From assembly GCF_011751075.1 (NCBI RefSeq), contig NZ_JAALLN010000003.1:124001-188000 (forward strand): a stretch of DNA of 64,000 bases, given 5' to 3'. The notes under the pieces were generated by a model that saw only the letters and a list, made by a program, of their open reading frames with translations, was not told the DNA's origin and ran no database searches. The stretch comes from Flavobacterium poyangense (GTDB lineage: Bacteria; Bacteroidota; Bacteroidia; Flavobacteriales; Flavobacteriaceae). The translations under genes were made by a program, and so were the position numbers. Below, one piece after another: positions 15,654 through 25,670 of the stretch (positions are counted from its first letter, which is position 1; the number at the start of each line of letters is the position of its first letter).

Positions 15654-18074
15654 CTAAAACATTCCGCCACCACCTTTATTAGTGTTGTCATCTCTTTGTT
15701 TACGTTGCAGGTTTTTGATTTTTGCTCCTCCAAAGTTGTAAGTTAAACCTAAATACACTGTTTGGCTTTCCCAGGTAAACTGTCCTTCGTGTGGGTAAGG
15801 ATATTGTGCATCAAAAGCATATTTCATAGTGTTGAACACATCATTAAAACGAACGCTGATATTCATTTTGTTGTTTAATAAGGTATAACGTGAACCCATG
15901 TCGATTTTGTACATTTCATGGCTGTTATTTTGCAGACCGTCTGTAGGACCTTTGTAGAATCCGAATAATAGGAAGCTTAAACGTTTGTTGGCTTTAAAAT
16001 TAGAATTCATACGGGCATTGAATGCAGAAACTGTAATTTTTCTTTCAAGTGGACTACTTGTTTTGGTAGCAGCGTCATATACAAATACTACCCCTTGTTG
16101 ATTGATGCTTGAGAAATCTATAGATGGTGAAATATCCCACCATTTTGCAATTTTATAATTGAAAGAAGCTTCAAATCCATAAGCGGTGTTTCTATCAAAG
16201 TTGGTATAAGATAAAATTACTTTGTTCCCCTGGTCATTATTAACATTGTCAGGGTATAAAACTCTGCTGATCTGATCATTAATGCTTCTTACAAAAACAC
16301 CCGCAGTAAAACTTCCTTTTTCTAAAGTTTTGGTATAATTAGCTTCGATAGAGTTGGTAAACTGAGGTCTTAATTCCTGATTACCTAATGAAGTTACCAA
16401 TGGTGTAGAAAATTCACGGATCGGTTTTGTTTGCTCTAAACTTGGACGGTCTACACGACGACTATAACTAAGTTGCAAAGTGTTTTTTTCGTTTAAGCTA
16501 TAGGTTAAGTAAGCAGATGGGTATAGCGTGATATAATCATCATTAAATTTGATTTGATCATGATTTAAATTAGCGATTACTTTGTAGCTTTCAAAACGAG
16601 CACCTAATTGGTAGCTGAATTTTTTGTATTTCTGACCAAAGGTTACATAAGCAGAATAAATATCAGTATCATAAGTGTAGTTTGATATTTGATTCAGCAT
16701 AGGGTCAGTTGTGCTTGCTCTGGTATAATCACTTCCTGTTCTGGTGATTCTGGCTTCGGCACCGGCTTCAAGTGTTGTTTTATCGTTTAGCGGATTAACA
16801 TAATCTACGTTAAGAGTACTTAGTTTTCGGTCACCTTTAATCAAATCATTATAAATTGAATTTTTAACCGTATTGTTTAGCTCTGTGTTTTTAGTGTCAA
16901 AATAAGCATTTTGAGTTTCTTTACTGTCACTATAGTTTCCTTCAAAATCTAAGGTATGCCCTTCTTTTTTGAAGATGTGTTTGTACGCTAAATTGTAAGT
17001 TCCTGTTTTTTCCGGCCCTGAATATTTAGATCTTTGGTACGAGTTTTTTAATTCCAGATCAGTATTGTTATAGTCAATATAGGTGTTTACGAATCCTTCT
17101 CCGGTTGATTTGTTCTGGTTGGTATAGAAAGACAAAGTGTTATGATCGTCTATTAAAAAGTCCATACCAATTTTGTACAAATAAGAATCATTATCATTTT
17201 TGACGTCTATAGTCTGCATAACATTCTGATCGAATCTTTGAATAAAACCGTCATTAAAATAAGCTCCGAAATTTTGTCCCACATTTCCAAAAAAGTTCAC
17301 TTTTCCGGTTTTGTAGTTCAAGTCAAGCGATTGATTATGTTTGGCTGTTTCACCAAAAGTAATTCCTCCGCTGTAACTTCCGTTAAAACCTGTATTTGTG
17401 TTTTTATGCAAAATAATGTTGATGATTCCCGACATTCCTTCCGGATTGTATTTGGCACTTGGATTCGTAATCAATTCAATTTTTTTGATAGAAGTCGACG
17501 GAATTTGTTTTAACAGCTGTGCCGGATCAATATTACTTGGTCTTCCGTCAATTAATACACGTACATTGTCATTTCCACGAAGAGAAAGTTTTCCGTCCTG
17601 ATCTACGTTTACAGATGGAATATTGTTCATGATGTCTGATGCTGAAGCTCCGGCAGTAGTAAGGTCTTTTCCAACAGTCACTACTTTACGGTCAATTTTT
17701 TGTTCAATTGTCGAACGCTCGCTCACAATATTTACACCTTTAAGTTGTGTCGCTTCTTCTTCAAGTGCAACTTTAACAATCGCTTCTTTTTTGTTTTCAC
17801 TTAAAATAATAGAACCGATATATTTTCTAAATCCAATGTATTGAATTTCGATGGTATAATTTTTTAAGGCTAAATTTTTAATGGTAAAGGCACCATTATC
17901 ATCGGTGTTTATTCCGGAAACTACTTTTCCGTTGTCTTTTATCGAAACAGTAGCATACGAAATGGGAGCATTGTTGGATTTTTCGGTAATTGTTCCTGAT
18001 ACGGTTCCGGAATTCTGAGCTTGTGCTGTTGCCATTACACCCAGTAATGCGAACAGTAGAAATTTTAATTTCAT
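15654..18074 (-). CDS. TonB-dependent receptor, outer membrane beta-barrel family (OMP_b-brl_3)
   Basis: The protein has a signal peptide MKLKFLLFALLGVMATAQAQ, a CarboxypepD_reg-like N-terminal domain (GTVSGTITEKSNNAPISYAT), a plug domain (LTTAGASASDIMNNIPSV, RPSNIDPAQLLKQIPST, then ITNPSAKYNPEGMSGIINII), and a beta-barrel of about 550 residues ending in a glycine-rich tail NKGGGGMF. I use the ATG at 18074, because the 25 residues possible upstream are strongly basic and would precede the signal peptide. The length is 806 aa. It is an outer-membrane import or assembly protein; the ligand is unknown. No partner gene is adjacent. A decayed fragment of a close relative lies 217 bases upstream. 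Confidence 0.88.
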   Translation of the reverse strand: MKLKFLLFALLGVMATAQAQNSGTVSGTITEKSNNAPISYATVSIKDNGKVVSGINTDDNGAFTIKNLALKNYTIEIQYIGFRKYIGSIILSENKKEAIVKVALEEEATQLKGVNIVSERSTIEQKIDRKVVTVGKDLTTAGASASDIMNNIPSVNVDQDGKLSLRGNDNVRVLIDGRPSNIDPAQLLKQIPSTSIKKIELITNPSAKYNPEGMSGIINIILHKNTNTGFNGSYSGGITFGETAKHNQSLDLNYKTGKVNFFGNVGQNFGAYFNDGFIQRFDQNVMQTIDVKNDNDSYLYKIGMDFLIDDHNTLSFYTNQNKSTGEGFVNTYIDYNNTDLELKNSYQRSKYSGPEKTGTYNLAYKHIFKKEGHTLDFEGNYSDSKETQNAYFDTKNTELNNTVKNSIYNDLIKGDRKLSTLNVDYVNPLNDKTTLEAGAEARITRTGSDYTRASTTDPMLNQISNYTYDTDIYSAYVTFGQKYKKFSYQLGARFESYKVIANLNHDQIKFNDDYITLYPSAYLTYSLNEKNTLQLSYSRRVDRPSLEQTKPIREFSTPLVTSLGNQELRPQFTNSIEANYTKTLEKGSFTAGVFVRSINDQISRVLYPDNVNNDQGNKVILSYTNFDRNTAYGFEASFNYKIAKWWDISPSIDFSSINQQGVVFVYDAATKTSSPLERKITVSAFNARMNSNFKANKRLSFLLFGFYKGPTDGLQNNSHEMYKIDMGSRYTLLNNKMNISVRFNDVFNTMKYAFDAQYPYPHEGQFTWESQTVYLGLTYNFGGAKIKNLQRKQRDDNTNKGGGGMF

Positions 18075-18290
18075 AATTGGGGAATTGATTTGATCTGACT
18101 GATGATGTTTTTTTATTTTTTTTATTTTTCTCATTTGAAATAAATTCAAAGTCCCTATTAAGACTCTATTGCCAGCGTTATGTTACAGAAAAAAGGAAAG
18201 AAAAATGAATGTTTTCTTTTAACGCTTGTTTTATAGCTGGTTAGGCTTTTTACTTTGGGATAATTTAAATAAGAATTGTATTATTTTTTA

Positions 18291-18384
18291 GGTAAAACGA
18301 TATTGATGATCTCGAAGATTCCTTTAGGATTGTATTTGGTACTTAGATTGGTAATGAGCTTAGATTTTTGCTAATTTTTACAAT
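18291..18384 (-). pseudogene. Ghost fragment of a TonB-dependent receptor
   Basis: Read on the minus strand this stretch gives KLITNLSTKYNPKGIFEIIN and then IVL, matching ELITNPSAKYNPEGMSGIIN plus IIL in the plug domain of the intact receptor next door. At DNA level about 80 bases align well with 17405-17490. Upstream of the match the frame shifts once (VKISKI before KLIT). Only this piece survives. It fits the remains of a tandem paralogue, and explains part of the 424-base gap before argS. Confidence 0.75.
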
Positions 18385-18468
18385 TTCACTTCTGTTGCTT
18401 TGGCGATATTCTAAGGTTTTTTCGGAATTTTATATGTTTTTGATTTTCTCTAATTGATGAATAAGCAG

Positions 18469-18476
18469 TATCTTTG
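18469..18476 (+). promoter_or_regulatory. -7 box of argS promoter
   Basis: TATCTTTG, a perfect TAnnTTTG, 22 bases before the argS start. No well-spaced -33 box is obvious. Confidence 0.55.
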
Positions 18477-18498
18477 CTCTCTTTAAAAATAAGTTTAC

Positions 18499-20280
18499 AT
18501 GTCATTATCACAAATTCTTACACCCTCTATACAAAAAGCAATACAGGTATTATTTGATGTTACTGTTGAAAAAATCGAGTTTCAGACGACCAGAAAAGAG
18601 TTTGAAGGCGATATTACAATGGTTATTTTTCCTTTGTTAAAAGTGATTAAAAGCAACCCTGCCGAATTGGGTTCTAAAATTGGAAATTATCTGGTAGAAA
18701 ATGTTGCTGAAGTAGCACGGTTTAATGTGGTTTCAGGTTTCCTGAATATTGTAATTGCAGATCGTTATTATTTGGATTTCTTTAATGAAATAAAAAACAA
18801 TACAAAATTTGGTTATGTAACACCAAATCCGGAAGATAAAGCTATTATGGTCGAGTATTCTTCACCAAATACAAACAAACCTTTGCACTTAGGGCATGTA
18901 CGTAATAATTTGTTGGGGTATTCTGTAGCCGAAATTATTAAGGCTTCTGGTAAAAAAGTATATAAAACGCAGATCATCAACGATCGTGGTATTCATATTT
19001 GTAAATCGATGTTGGCCTGGGAGAAATTCGGAAACGGAGAGACCCCGGTTACCTCCGGTTTAAAAGGAGATAAATTAGTCGGTAAATATTATGTTGAGTT
19101 TGATAAAGCCTATAAAGCCGAAATCTCTCAATTAATGGAATCCGGTAAAACGGAAGAAGAGGCTAAAAAACAAGCTCCGATTATTGTGGAAGCTCAGGAT
19201 ATGCTTAAAAAATGGGAAGCGGCGGATGAAAAAGTGATTGCACTTTGGAAGATGATGAACCAATGGGTTTATGACGGTTTTGCTACTACTTATACCAATC
19301 TTGGAGTTAATTTTGACCGTTATTATTATGAAAGTAATACCTACTTATTAGGAAAAGATGTGGTTCAGGTTGGATTGGATAAAGGTGTTTTTGAAAAAGA
19401 TCCTGATGGTTCAGTTTGGATTGATTTAACCGACGAAGGTTTAGATCGTAAAATCGTACTTCGTTCAGACGGAACTGCTGTTTATATGACACAGGATATA
19501 GGAACCGCTATTCAGCGTGTAAAAGATATGCCCGATGTAGGCGGAATGGTTTATACAGTTGGAAATGAGCAGGATTATCACTTCAAAGTATTATTTTTAA
19601 TTCTGAAAAAATTAGGTTTTGATTGGGCTTCAAGTCTGTATCATTTATCATACGGAATGGTTGATTTGCCTTCCGGAAAAATGAAAAGCCGTGAAGGTAC
19701 CGTTGTAGATGCTGATGATTTGATGCAGGATATGACAGATACAGCCAAACAAATTTCTGAGGATTTAGGAAAATTGGATAGTTATTCTGATGTTGAAAAA
19801 GCCCAATTGTACAAAACAATTGGTCTTGGAGCACTTAAATATTACATCTTAAAAGTAGATCCTAAAAAACGTATTTTGTTTAATCCCGAAGAATCTGTTG
19901 ATTTTGCCGGAAATACAGGGCCATTTATACAATATACGTATGCAAGAATCCAATCGATTATTCGCAAAGCCGATTTTGATTATAATGTAACGCTGGATGG
20001 AGTTGAAGTTCTTCACGAAAAAGAAAAAGAATTGGTAAAACAAATCGAACTTTTTCCTGAGGTAATCCAAAATGCCGCCCAAAATCACAGTCCGGCATTA
20101 ATTGCAAACTATACTTATGATTTGGTAAAAGAATACAATTCGTTCTACCAGTCCGTACATATTTTAGGAGAAGTTGATCTGACAAAAAAAATATTCAGAG
20201 TGCAACTTTCTCAGAAGGTAGCAGAAGTTATAAAATCTGCTTTTAGTTTGTTGGGAATTGAAGTTCCTGAACGAATGTAA
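18499..20280 (+). CDS. argS: Arginyl-tRNA synthetase
   Basis: Class I aminoacyl-tRNA synthetase charging tRNA-Arg in the cytoplasm. The N-terminal Add1-like domain is followed by the HIGH-type motif NTNKPLHLGHVRNN and, later, the KMSKS counterpart GKMKSREG. The C-terminal DALR anticodon-binding domain contains NYTYDLVKEYNSFYQ and ends LLGIEVPERM. The 593-residue length is normal. It is transcribed alone from a TAnnTTTG promoter and ends at a strong terminator. Confidence 0.97.
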   Translation: MSLSQILTPSIQKAIQVLFDVTVEKIEFQTTRKEFEGDITMVIFPLLKVIKSNPAELGSKIGNYLVENVAEVARFNVVSGFLNIVIADRYYLDFFNEIKNNTKFGYVTPNPEDKAIMVEYSSPNTNKPLHLGHVRNNLLGYSVAEIIKASGKKVYKTQIINDRGIHICKSMLAWEKFGNGETPVTSGLKGDKLVGKYYVEFDKAYKAEISQLMESGKTEEEAKKQAPIIVEAQDMLKKWEAADEKVIALWKMMNQWVYDGFATTYTNLGVNFDRYYYESNTYLLGKDVVQVGLDKGVFEKDPDGSVWIDLTDEGLDRKIVLRSDGTAVYMTQDIGTAIQRVKDMPDVGGMVYTVGNEQDYHFKVLFLILKKLGFDWASSLYHLSYGMVDLPSGKMKSREGTVVDADDLMQDMTDTAKQISEDLGKLDSYSDVEKAQLYKTIGLGALKYYILKVDPKKRILFNPEESVDFAGNTGPFIQYTYARIQSIIRKADFDYNVTLDGVEVLHEKEKELVKQIELFPEVIQNAAQNHSPALIANYTYDLVKEYNSFYQSVHILGEVDLTKKIFRVQLSQKVAEVIKSAFSLLGIEVPERM

Positions 20281-20301
20281 ATTTTTAAGAATGCAAAAAA
20301 A

Positions 20302-20339
20302 AGAAGAAGCCATCTCAGTCGAGGTGGCTTCTTTTTTTG
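20302..20339 (+). terminator. Terminator of argS
   Basis: Stem AAGAAGCCATCTC / GAGGTGGCTTCTT with loop AGTC, then T7. The remainder of 20340-20601 is AT-rich with no gene. A weak -7-like TAAGTTGC near 20567 may start the SusC/SusD transcript. Confidence 0.85.
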
Positions 20340-20601
20340 CTGTGTACTTCTTTCTTGCAAATCTGTTTTTTTATGAGAAATAATGTATGAATAGAAAAAA
20401 ATGCCATACTACTGATATGGTTCTTTTTTAAGGTTGTTTTTGTTTAACTATCACTATTTTAATAAGTTGTGAGTTTTGTTTGTTTTTAGTTTTGTTAAAA
20501 AGTAATATTAGGATTACTTTTTTAATGTTAAATAAGTGATATTTCTTGTTAAAATTATATTAATTAAGTAAGTTGCGCCAAATTATTTAAAAGTTTGAGC
20601 A

Positions 20602-23600
20602 ATGAAACAAGAAATTAGAGGATTGGTAATACTGCTTTTTGTGCTTAGTTCACAATTGTTTTATGGACAGGAAAGGGTTGTTTCAGGTATTGTTTCTGAC
20701 AATATGGGTATGCCATTACCCGGTGTAAGTGTAGTACTAAAAGGAAGTAAGTCCGGGACACAAACAGATTTTGACGGTAAGTTTTCTCTTTCGGTTAAAT
20801 CCGGTCAGGTTTTGGTGTTTAGTTATATCGGAATGAAAACTCAGGAAGTTGTAGCGAACACATCGGTAGTTACTATTAAATTAATCGGGGCCGCACAAGA
20901 ATTGGAAGGAGTTGTGGTGACTACCGCATTGGGAATTAAGAGAGACCGGAAATCACTTGGTTATGCGACACAAGAAGTTAATGGTGATGATTTAACAAAA
21001 GTGAACACCGGAAACGTTTCCAATTCAATCGCCGGTAAAGTAGCCGGTATTGAAATTAAAAGAAGTGGTAATATTGGAGGATCAACAAATGTTGTAATTC
21101 GGGGGTCTAAATCAATTACCGGAAACAATCAGGCGCTTTGGGTAGTGGACGGTATTCCACTAAATAATGACAACTCCAATACATCTGGTCAGAAAACGGG
21201 TCGTTCAGGTTTTGATTATGGAAATGCTGCTTCTGACATTAATCCGGATGATATTGAAACCATCAATGTACTAAAAGGAGCTGCCGCATCTGCTTTGTAC
21301 GGTTCAAGAGCCGGTAATGGTGTAATTATTGTCACGACCAAAAAAGGAAAAAAGACTAAAGGTTTGGGAGTTGTTGTTAGTTCAGGTATCACAGTTGGTA
21401 CAGTCGACAAAAAGACGCTTCCCGAATATCAAAAGCAATATGGTGGTGGAGACAGTTCTATATTCAGTTCTAAAGTGGACTTAGGTCAAGGCTCATTTCC
21501 TACAATAGTAGCTGAGGATGCGTCTTGGGGACCGACATTCAATTCATCTCAAAAGGTTTATAACTGGAATGCTTATTATCCCGAATTAGCTACTTACGGA
21601 CAGACTTCGCCTTGGGCAGTAGCTAAAAATGGTCCGCTTTCTTTTTTTAATCACTCTACTACTTATACAAATAATATAGCTGTAAGTAATGGAAACGAAA
21701 ACGGAACTTTTAGATTTGGCTATACTCATTTTGATCAAAGAGGTGTCCTACCCAATAGCTCTATAAAGAAAAATAACTTTAATTTTTCAGGAAGTTATAA
21801 AGTGAGCGGAAAAACAGAAATCGCAGCTACAGCAAATTATATTACTTCCGGCGGAACCGGATTAAACGATACAGGATATTCAGATAATATTTTAGGTAGT
21901 TTTAGACAGTGGTGGCATACAGATGTAGACATAAGAGAACAAGAACGCGCCTATAAGTTAACAGGTAAAAATATAACATGGAATCCCAGATCAGCTACAG
22001 ATACAACTCCTTTATATTGGGACAATCCTTATTTTGGACGTTATGAAAATTACAATAGTTTTAATAGAGACCGTTTCTTTGGAAACTTTACTATTACTAC
22101 CGAAGTTACCAAGTGGTTTTCTGTAACGGGAAGGGGAGCTGTAGATACCTATGCGGAAATTCAGGAAGAAAGAATTGCCATAGGATCAAGTGCTGATAGT
22201 AATACTCCGGGTTATGTAAGATTTGATAAAAGATTCAGAGAAATTAATCTTGATTTGTTGCTGAACTTTAAAACTGAAATTACTGAAGGTTTTAACTTTA
22301 GAGGCTTGCTTGGTGCATCAAGCAGAAGAAGCCGACTTAGTTCTATTATTTCCGCAACAAACGGTGGTTTGTTAATTCCAAAAATGTACGCCCTTTCTAA
22401 TTCCGTTAATAGTATTGAAAATCCTGTAGAATCCTTAGATGAATTAGGCGTTAACAGTGCTTACGCCAGCGCTTCTTTTGATTACAAAGAGACTTTTTTT
22501 ATCGAAGGAACTTTTAGGATTGATGAATCCTCTACTTTGCCAGCAAAAGAGGCAAAGTATAGCTATCCTTCTGTTACGGCAACTTATATATTCAGTAAAC
22601 ATCTGGATTTGCCTTGGTTGGAATTTGGTAAAGTTAGAGTCAATTTTGCTCAGACCGGAAATGATGCTGCGGTGCATGTAATCAATCCTGTCTATGTCAA
22701 GGATACGAATTTTAATAATAATCCTCTATTTTCTAATGAAAATGTCCGTAAAAATCCAAACTTAAAATCCGAAACTATTTATGGACAGGAAGCCGGAATT
22801 GAGTTGCAGTTTCTTAAACGAAGAATTGGTCTTGAGGCTTCTGTGTATAAGAGCACCACAAAGGATTTAATTATGAATATCACTACCGGTGCTGAAATAG
22901 GATACAGTGGAACCACTGTTAATGCAGGAGAACTTACAAATAAAGGAGTTGAATTTACACTTACTTTGGTTCCCGTAAAAACAAAAAATTTCTCCTGGAC
23001 TTCAAAAATCAACTGGAACAAAAACGAGAGTAGAGTGGTGTCGTTGGCAGATGGTCTTCCGCAGGTTGTTATTGGTACATTTAATCAGGGAACAAGTTTA
23101 ACAGCAGTCCCGGGACAGCCTCTGGGCGAAATTAAAGGATCGGGGTATAAGTATCTGAATGGAGAAAGAGTAGTAGCTCCAAATGGGAATTATGAGAAAG
23201 TCAATAATGTTAGTATTGGTAATGTAACTCCGGATTGGACGGGAGGGATTAACACTATTTTGAGTTATAAAAAACTGACTTTCAGTTTCCTGATAGATGT
23301 GAAAAAAGGCGGAGATGTTTTCTCCTTAGATCAGGCCTATGGGCAGGCAAGTGGTCTTTATCAAAATACAGTTGGAACAAATCATCTTGGGAATCCGATT
23401 CGAAATAAACTTACTGATGCAAGACCGGGCGGGCAAATTTTGCCGGGAGTTCAGGCCGACGGTAAACCAAATACTGTAAGTGCTGCAGTCACAACTGCTA
23501 GTGGAGAATCCAATTTGGGGTATAAGTCTTTCCCGAATCAGGCTTTTGTTTATGATGCCTCTTATGTGAAATTGCGGGAGGTTTCTATTGCTTATCAATT

Positions 23601-23799
23601 GCCGGCAAAACTATTGGAAGGAACATTTATGAAGAATGTTACCATGGCAGCAAATGGTAGTAATTTATTGATTATTCATAAAAAGCTGCCGTATGCAGAT
23701 CCTGAATCCGGTTTTAGTTCCGGAAATTTTCAGGGATTTCAGACCGGTGTAATGCCTTCAGTTAGAGAAATTAGTTTTAATGTGAAAGTTCAATTCTAA
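20602..23799 (+). CDS. SusC/RagA-type TonB-linked outer membrane protein
   Basis: A nutrient importer of the outer membrane, 1065 aa. Signal peptide ends LFYGQ; CarboxypepD_reg-like domain VVSGIVSDNMGMPLPGVSVV with the DFDGKFSL signature; then the SusC family block GVVVTTALGIKRDRKSLGYA, the plug with IRGSKSITGNNQALWVVDG, and the conserved GAAASALYGSRAGNGVIIVTT, then a long beta-barrel. It works as a pair with the SusD-like lipoprotein encoded 11 bases downstream. No glycosidase, peptidase or regulator gene adjoins the pair, so the substrate, glycan or peptide, cannot be inferred. Confidence 0.95.
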   Translation: MKQEIRGLVILLFVLSSQLFYGQERVVSGIVSDNMGMPLPGVSVVLKGSKSGTQTDFDGKFSLSVKSGQVLVFSYIGMKTQEVVANTSVVTIKLIGAAQELEGVVVTTALGIKRDRKSLGYATQEVNGDDLTKVNTGNVSNSIAGKVAGIEIKRSGNIGGSTNVVIRGSKSITGNNQALWVVDGIPLNNDNSNTSGQKTGRSGFDYGNAASDINPDDIETINVLKGAAASALYGSRAGNGVIIVTTKKGKKTKGLGVVVSSGITVGTVDKKTLPEYQKQYGGGDSSIFSSKVDLGQGSFPTIVAEDASWGPTFNSSQKVYNWNAYYPELATYGQTSPWAVAKNGPLSFFNHSTTYTNNIAVSNGNENGTFRFGYTHFDQRGVLPNSSIKKNNFNFSGSYKVSGKTEIAATANYITSGGTGLNDTGYSDNILGSFRQWWHTDVDIREQERAYKLTGKNITWNPRSATDTTPLYWDNPYFGRYENYNSFNRDRFFGNFTITTEVTKWFSVTGRGAVDTYAEIQEERIAIGSSADSNTPGYVRFDKRFREINLDLLLNFKTEITEGFNFRGLLGASSRRSRLSSIISATNGGLLIPKMYALSNSVNSIENPVESLDELGVNSAYASASFDYKETFFIEGTFRIDESSTLPAKEAKYSYPSVTATYIFSKHLDLPWLEFGKVRVNFAQTGNDAAVHVINPVYVKDTNFNNNPLFSNENVRKNPNLKSETIYGQEAGIELQFLKRRIGLEASVYKSTTKDLIMNITTGAEIGYSGTTVNAGELTNKGVEFTLTLVPVKTKNFSWTSKINWNKNESRVVSLADGLPQVVIGTFNQGTSLTAVPGQPLGEIKGSGYKYLNGERVVAPNGNYEKVNNVSIGNVTPDWTGGINTILSYKKLTFSFLIDVKKGGDVFSLDQAYGQASGLYQNTVGTNHLGNPIRNKLTDARPGGQILPGVQADGKPNTVSAAVTTASGESNLGYKSFPNQAFVYDASYVKLREVSIAYQLPAKLLEGTFMKNVTMAANGSNLLIIHKKLPYADPESGFSSGNFQGFQTGVMPSVREISFNVKVQF

Positions 23800-23810
23800 A
23801 AGTCAGAAAA

Positions 23811-25265
23811 ATGAAAAACTTAAAAGATACCGTACTTTTTATAATCTTAGCGTTGAATTTGAATTCCTGCGACAATCTTGAGGGTTTAAATGAGGACACC
23901 AAAGCTTATCTAACTCCAGTTCCGGAAGCTCTTATGACTTCTGCACAGGAAAAATATGCCGTTTTTTTAAACAGTGCCTCAGTAAATAGTAACAACTTTA
24001 GATTGTATGTGCAACAATGGTCAGAAATTGCCTATCCCGAAGAATCCAGATATGAAATGGCTGCCCGTTCGTTAGGAAATGCAAATTGGGTAGCTTTGTA
24101 TCGTGATGTACTAAAAGATTTAGTCGATGCAAAGAATAAAATTGCCAACATACCCACTATCGATGTAAAGGCTACTGCTGAGAAACAAAACAAAATTGCA
24201 ATTATTGAGATCCAGATTGTTCAGGCTTATCAAGCCTTGGTTGACCTTTACGGTAATGTGCCATATTTTGAAGCATTAAATCCAAATGTTTTATTGCCAA
24301 AATACGATGACGGATTAACTATTTATAAAGATTTGGGAACGCGTCTCACTACTGCGATAGGCAAATTAGACCCCACGAATAAAAGTTTTGGCAAAGCCGA
24401 TTTAATTTATGGTGGTGATGTTTCAAAATGGAAGAAATACGGAAATTCAATTCAGATTAGATTGGGGATGCAACTTTCAGATGTAGATGCGGTTCTGGCT
24501 AAAAATTTGGTTGAATCGGCTTACAATTCGGGGGCAATGACAAGCAATGAAGATAACGCTATTTTTGAATACACCTCCGCTGAGCCACATTTTAACCCAA
24601 ACTTTGAAAGTTTTAAGAGTAGAACAGATTTTGCAATATCAGATGTATTCGTAGAGGCTCTGGAAAAACTGAATGATCCAAGAAGAGATTTCTATTTTGA
24701 CCCTGCTTCTAAAAAAGGAGGGATATATGTTGGTGCGGCTTATGGTTTTAAAGTTGATGTTGCAACGGTTTCTTTATTCAATCCGGCCTTAAAAGAAATA
24801 AACTTTAAAGGAGATCTTTTTGATTATGCCGAAACATCCTTTTTACTGGCCGATGCTGCCAACAGAGGTTGGGCAGTGGGTACCGCTAGTACACATTATA
24901 ATAATGGTATAACGGCAAGTATGAAATATTGGGGGGTGCCTGATGCAGCTATCGCTTCTTATTTGGCACAGCCTAATGTAGCTTTTGCTACTGCAACAGG
25001 AAGTAATGCAAAAGAACGAATCGCCTATCAAATGTGGATTGCCTACTACAACAGAGGATTTGAAGCCTGGACCGCATACAGAAGGCTTGATTTTCCAAAA
25101 CTTATAGCACCCTCTACGGCGGTACCCGATGCGCAGAATAAAGTTCCGGTACGAATGATCTATTCCCATTTGGCTCCTTCTACAAACGGAGCTAATTACG
25201 CAGCTGCCTCTGCTGCAATTGGAGGAGATAAAATGACAACTAAATTATTTTGGGATAAGTTTTAG
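23811..25265 (+). CDS. SusD/RagB-like nutrient-binding lipoprotein (SusD-like_2)
   Basis: A surface lipoprotein that caps the SusC partner. The signal ends NLNSCDNL (lipid attachment on Cys20). The helical body carries TPR-like features seen in the SusD-like_2 group: an early PVPEALMTSAQ, WVALYRDVLKDL, IIEIQIVQAYQALVDLYGNV with PYFEAL, DLIYGGDVSKWKKYGNS, and the C-terminal AYQMWIAYYNRGFEAWTAYR with RLDFPKL. 484 residues, as usual. It is co-transcribed with the SusC gene and followed by a terminator. Confidence 0.93.
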   Translation: MKNLKDTVLFIILALNLNSCDNLEGLNEDTKAYLTPVPEALMTSAQEKYAVFLNSASVNSNNFRLYVQQWSEIAYPEESRYEMAARSLGNANWVALYRDVLKDLVDAKNKIANIPTIDVKATAEKQNKIAIIEIQIVQAYQALVDLYGNVPYFEALNPNVLLPKYDDGLTIYKDLGTRLTTAIGKLDPTNKSFGKADLIYGGDVSKWKKYGNSIQIRLGMQLSDVDAVLAKNLVESAYNSGAMTSNEDNAIFEYTSAEPHFNPNFESFKSRTDFAISDVFVEALEKLNDPRRDFYFDPASKKGGIYVGAAYGFKVDVATVSLFNPALKEINFKGDLFDYAETSFLLADAANRGWAVGTASTHYNNGITASMKYWGVPDAAIASYLAQPNVAFATATGSNAKERIAYQMWIAYYNRGFEAWTAYRRLDFPKLIAPSTAVPDAQNKVPVRMIYSHLAPSTNGANYAAASAAIGGDKMTTKLFWDKF

Positions 25266-25367
25266 AATGTACAGAAAATTTTGGTTAAGCCATAATTATA
25301 CAATAAAAACCTTTATTCGTTTTGATCTATTTTGAATTAGTAAGCTTTTAGAAGAACTGAAAAAGGT

Positions 25368-25405
25368 AAAAAACCGTTTAAATTAATTTTTAAGCGGTTT
25401 TTGTT
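25368..25405 (+). terminator. Terminator of the SusC/SusD operon
   Basis: Stem AAAAACCGTTTAAA / TTTTTAAGCGGTTTTT with a short loop and downstream T. It lies 103 bases after the SusD stop. Confidence 0.7.
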
Positions 25406-25410
25406 TGTGA

Positions 25411-25594
25411 AAAAACTTTGCGTTTCTGCGACTTCGCGAGCAAAAATACATAGTGCTAGTTGTATTTTAATCAATAACTTATCGCTTAAATTTTCTCGCC
25501 AAGTCGCCAAGCCGCAAAGAAGTTTAAATTACTCTGAAATCGGAGAGTTAAAAAACTTTGCGTTTCTGCGCCTTTGCGAGCAAAAACACATAGT
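25411..25594. repeat. Intergenic repeat pair (ACTTTGCGTTTCTGCG type)
   Basis: Two 44-base direct copies, 25411-25454 and 25551-25594, read AAAAACTTTGCGTTTCTGCG, then CTTTGCGAG or CTTCGCGAG, then a CAAAAA.ACATAGT tail. Between them lies TTCTCGCCAAGTCGCCAAGC, related to repeat phrases elsewhere. Non-coding. It accounts for the 405-base gap after the SusD-like gene. Confidence 0.75.
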
Positions 25595-25612
25595 ACCACT
25601 TACGTTTACTAA

Positions 25613-25652
25613 ATAAAAAAAGCCGGTAATTCAAAAACTACCGACTTTTTTA
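25613..25652 (-). terminator. Terminator of the DUF6607 gene
   Basis: Stem AAAAAAGCCGGTA / TACCGACTTTTTT with a 10-nt loop, beside the stop of the minus-strand gene. It has A and T runs on both sides, so it can work in both directions. Confidence 0.75.
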
Positions 25653-25670
25653 TAACTAAGACAATTATTT

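Noticed and set aside
15654..18149. Longer start for the receptor (25 extra residues)
   Set aside because: The extra part is a basic stretch in front of a typical signal peptide, so the inner ATG at 18074 fits better.
20602..25265. SusC/SusD pair as a polysaccharide utilisation locus
   Set aside because: No glycoside hydrolase, lyase, sulfatase or regulator gene adjoins it, so only a generic uptake pair is supported.
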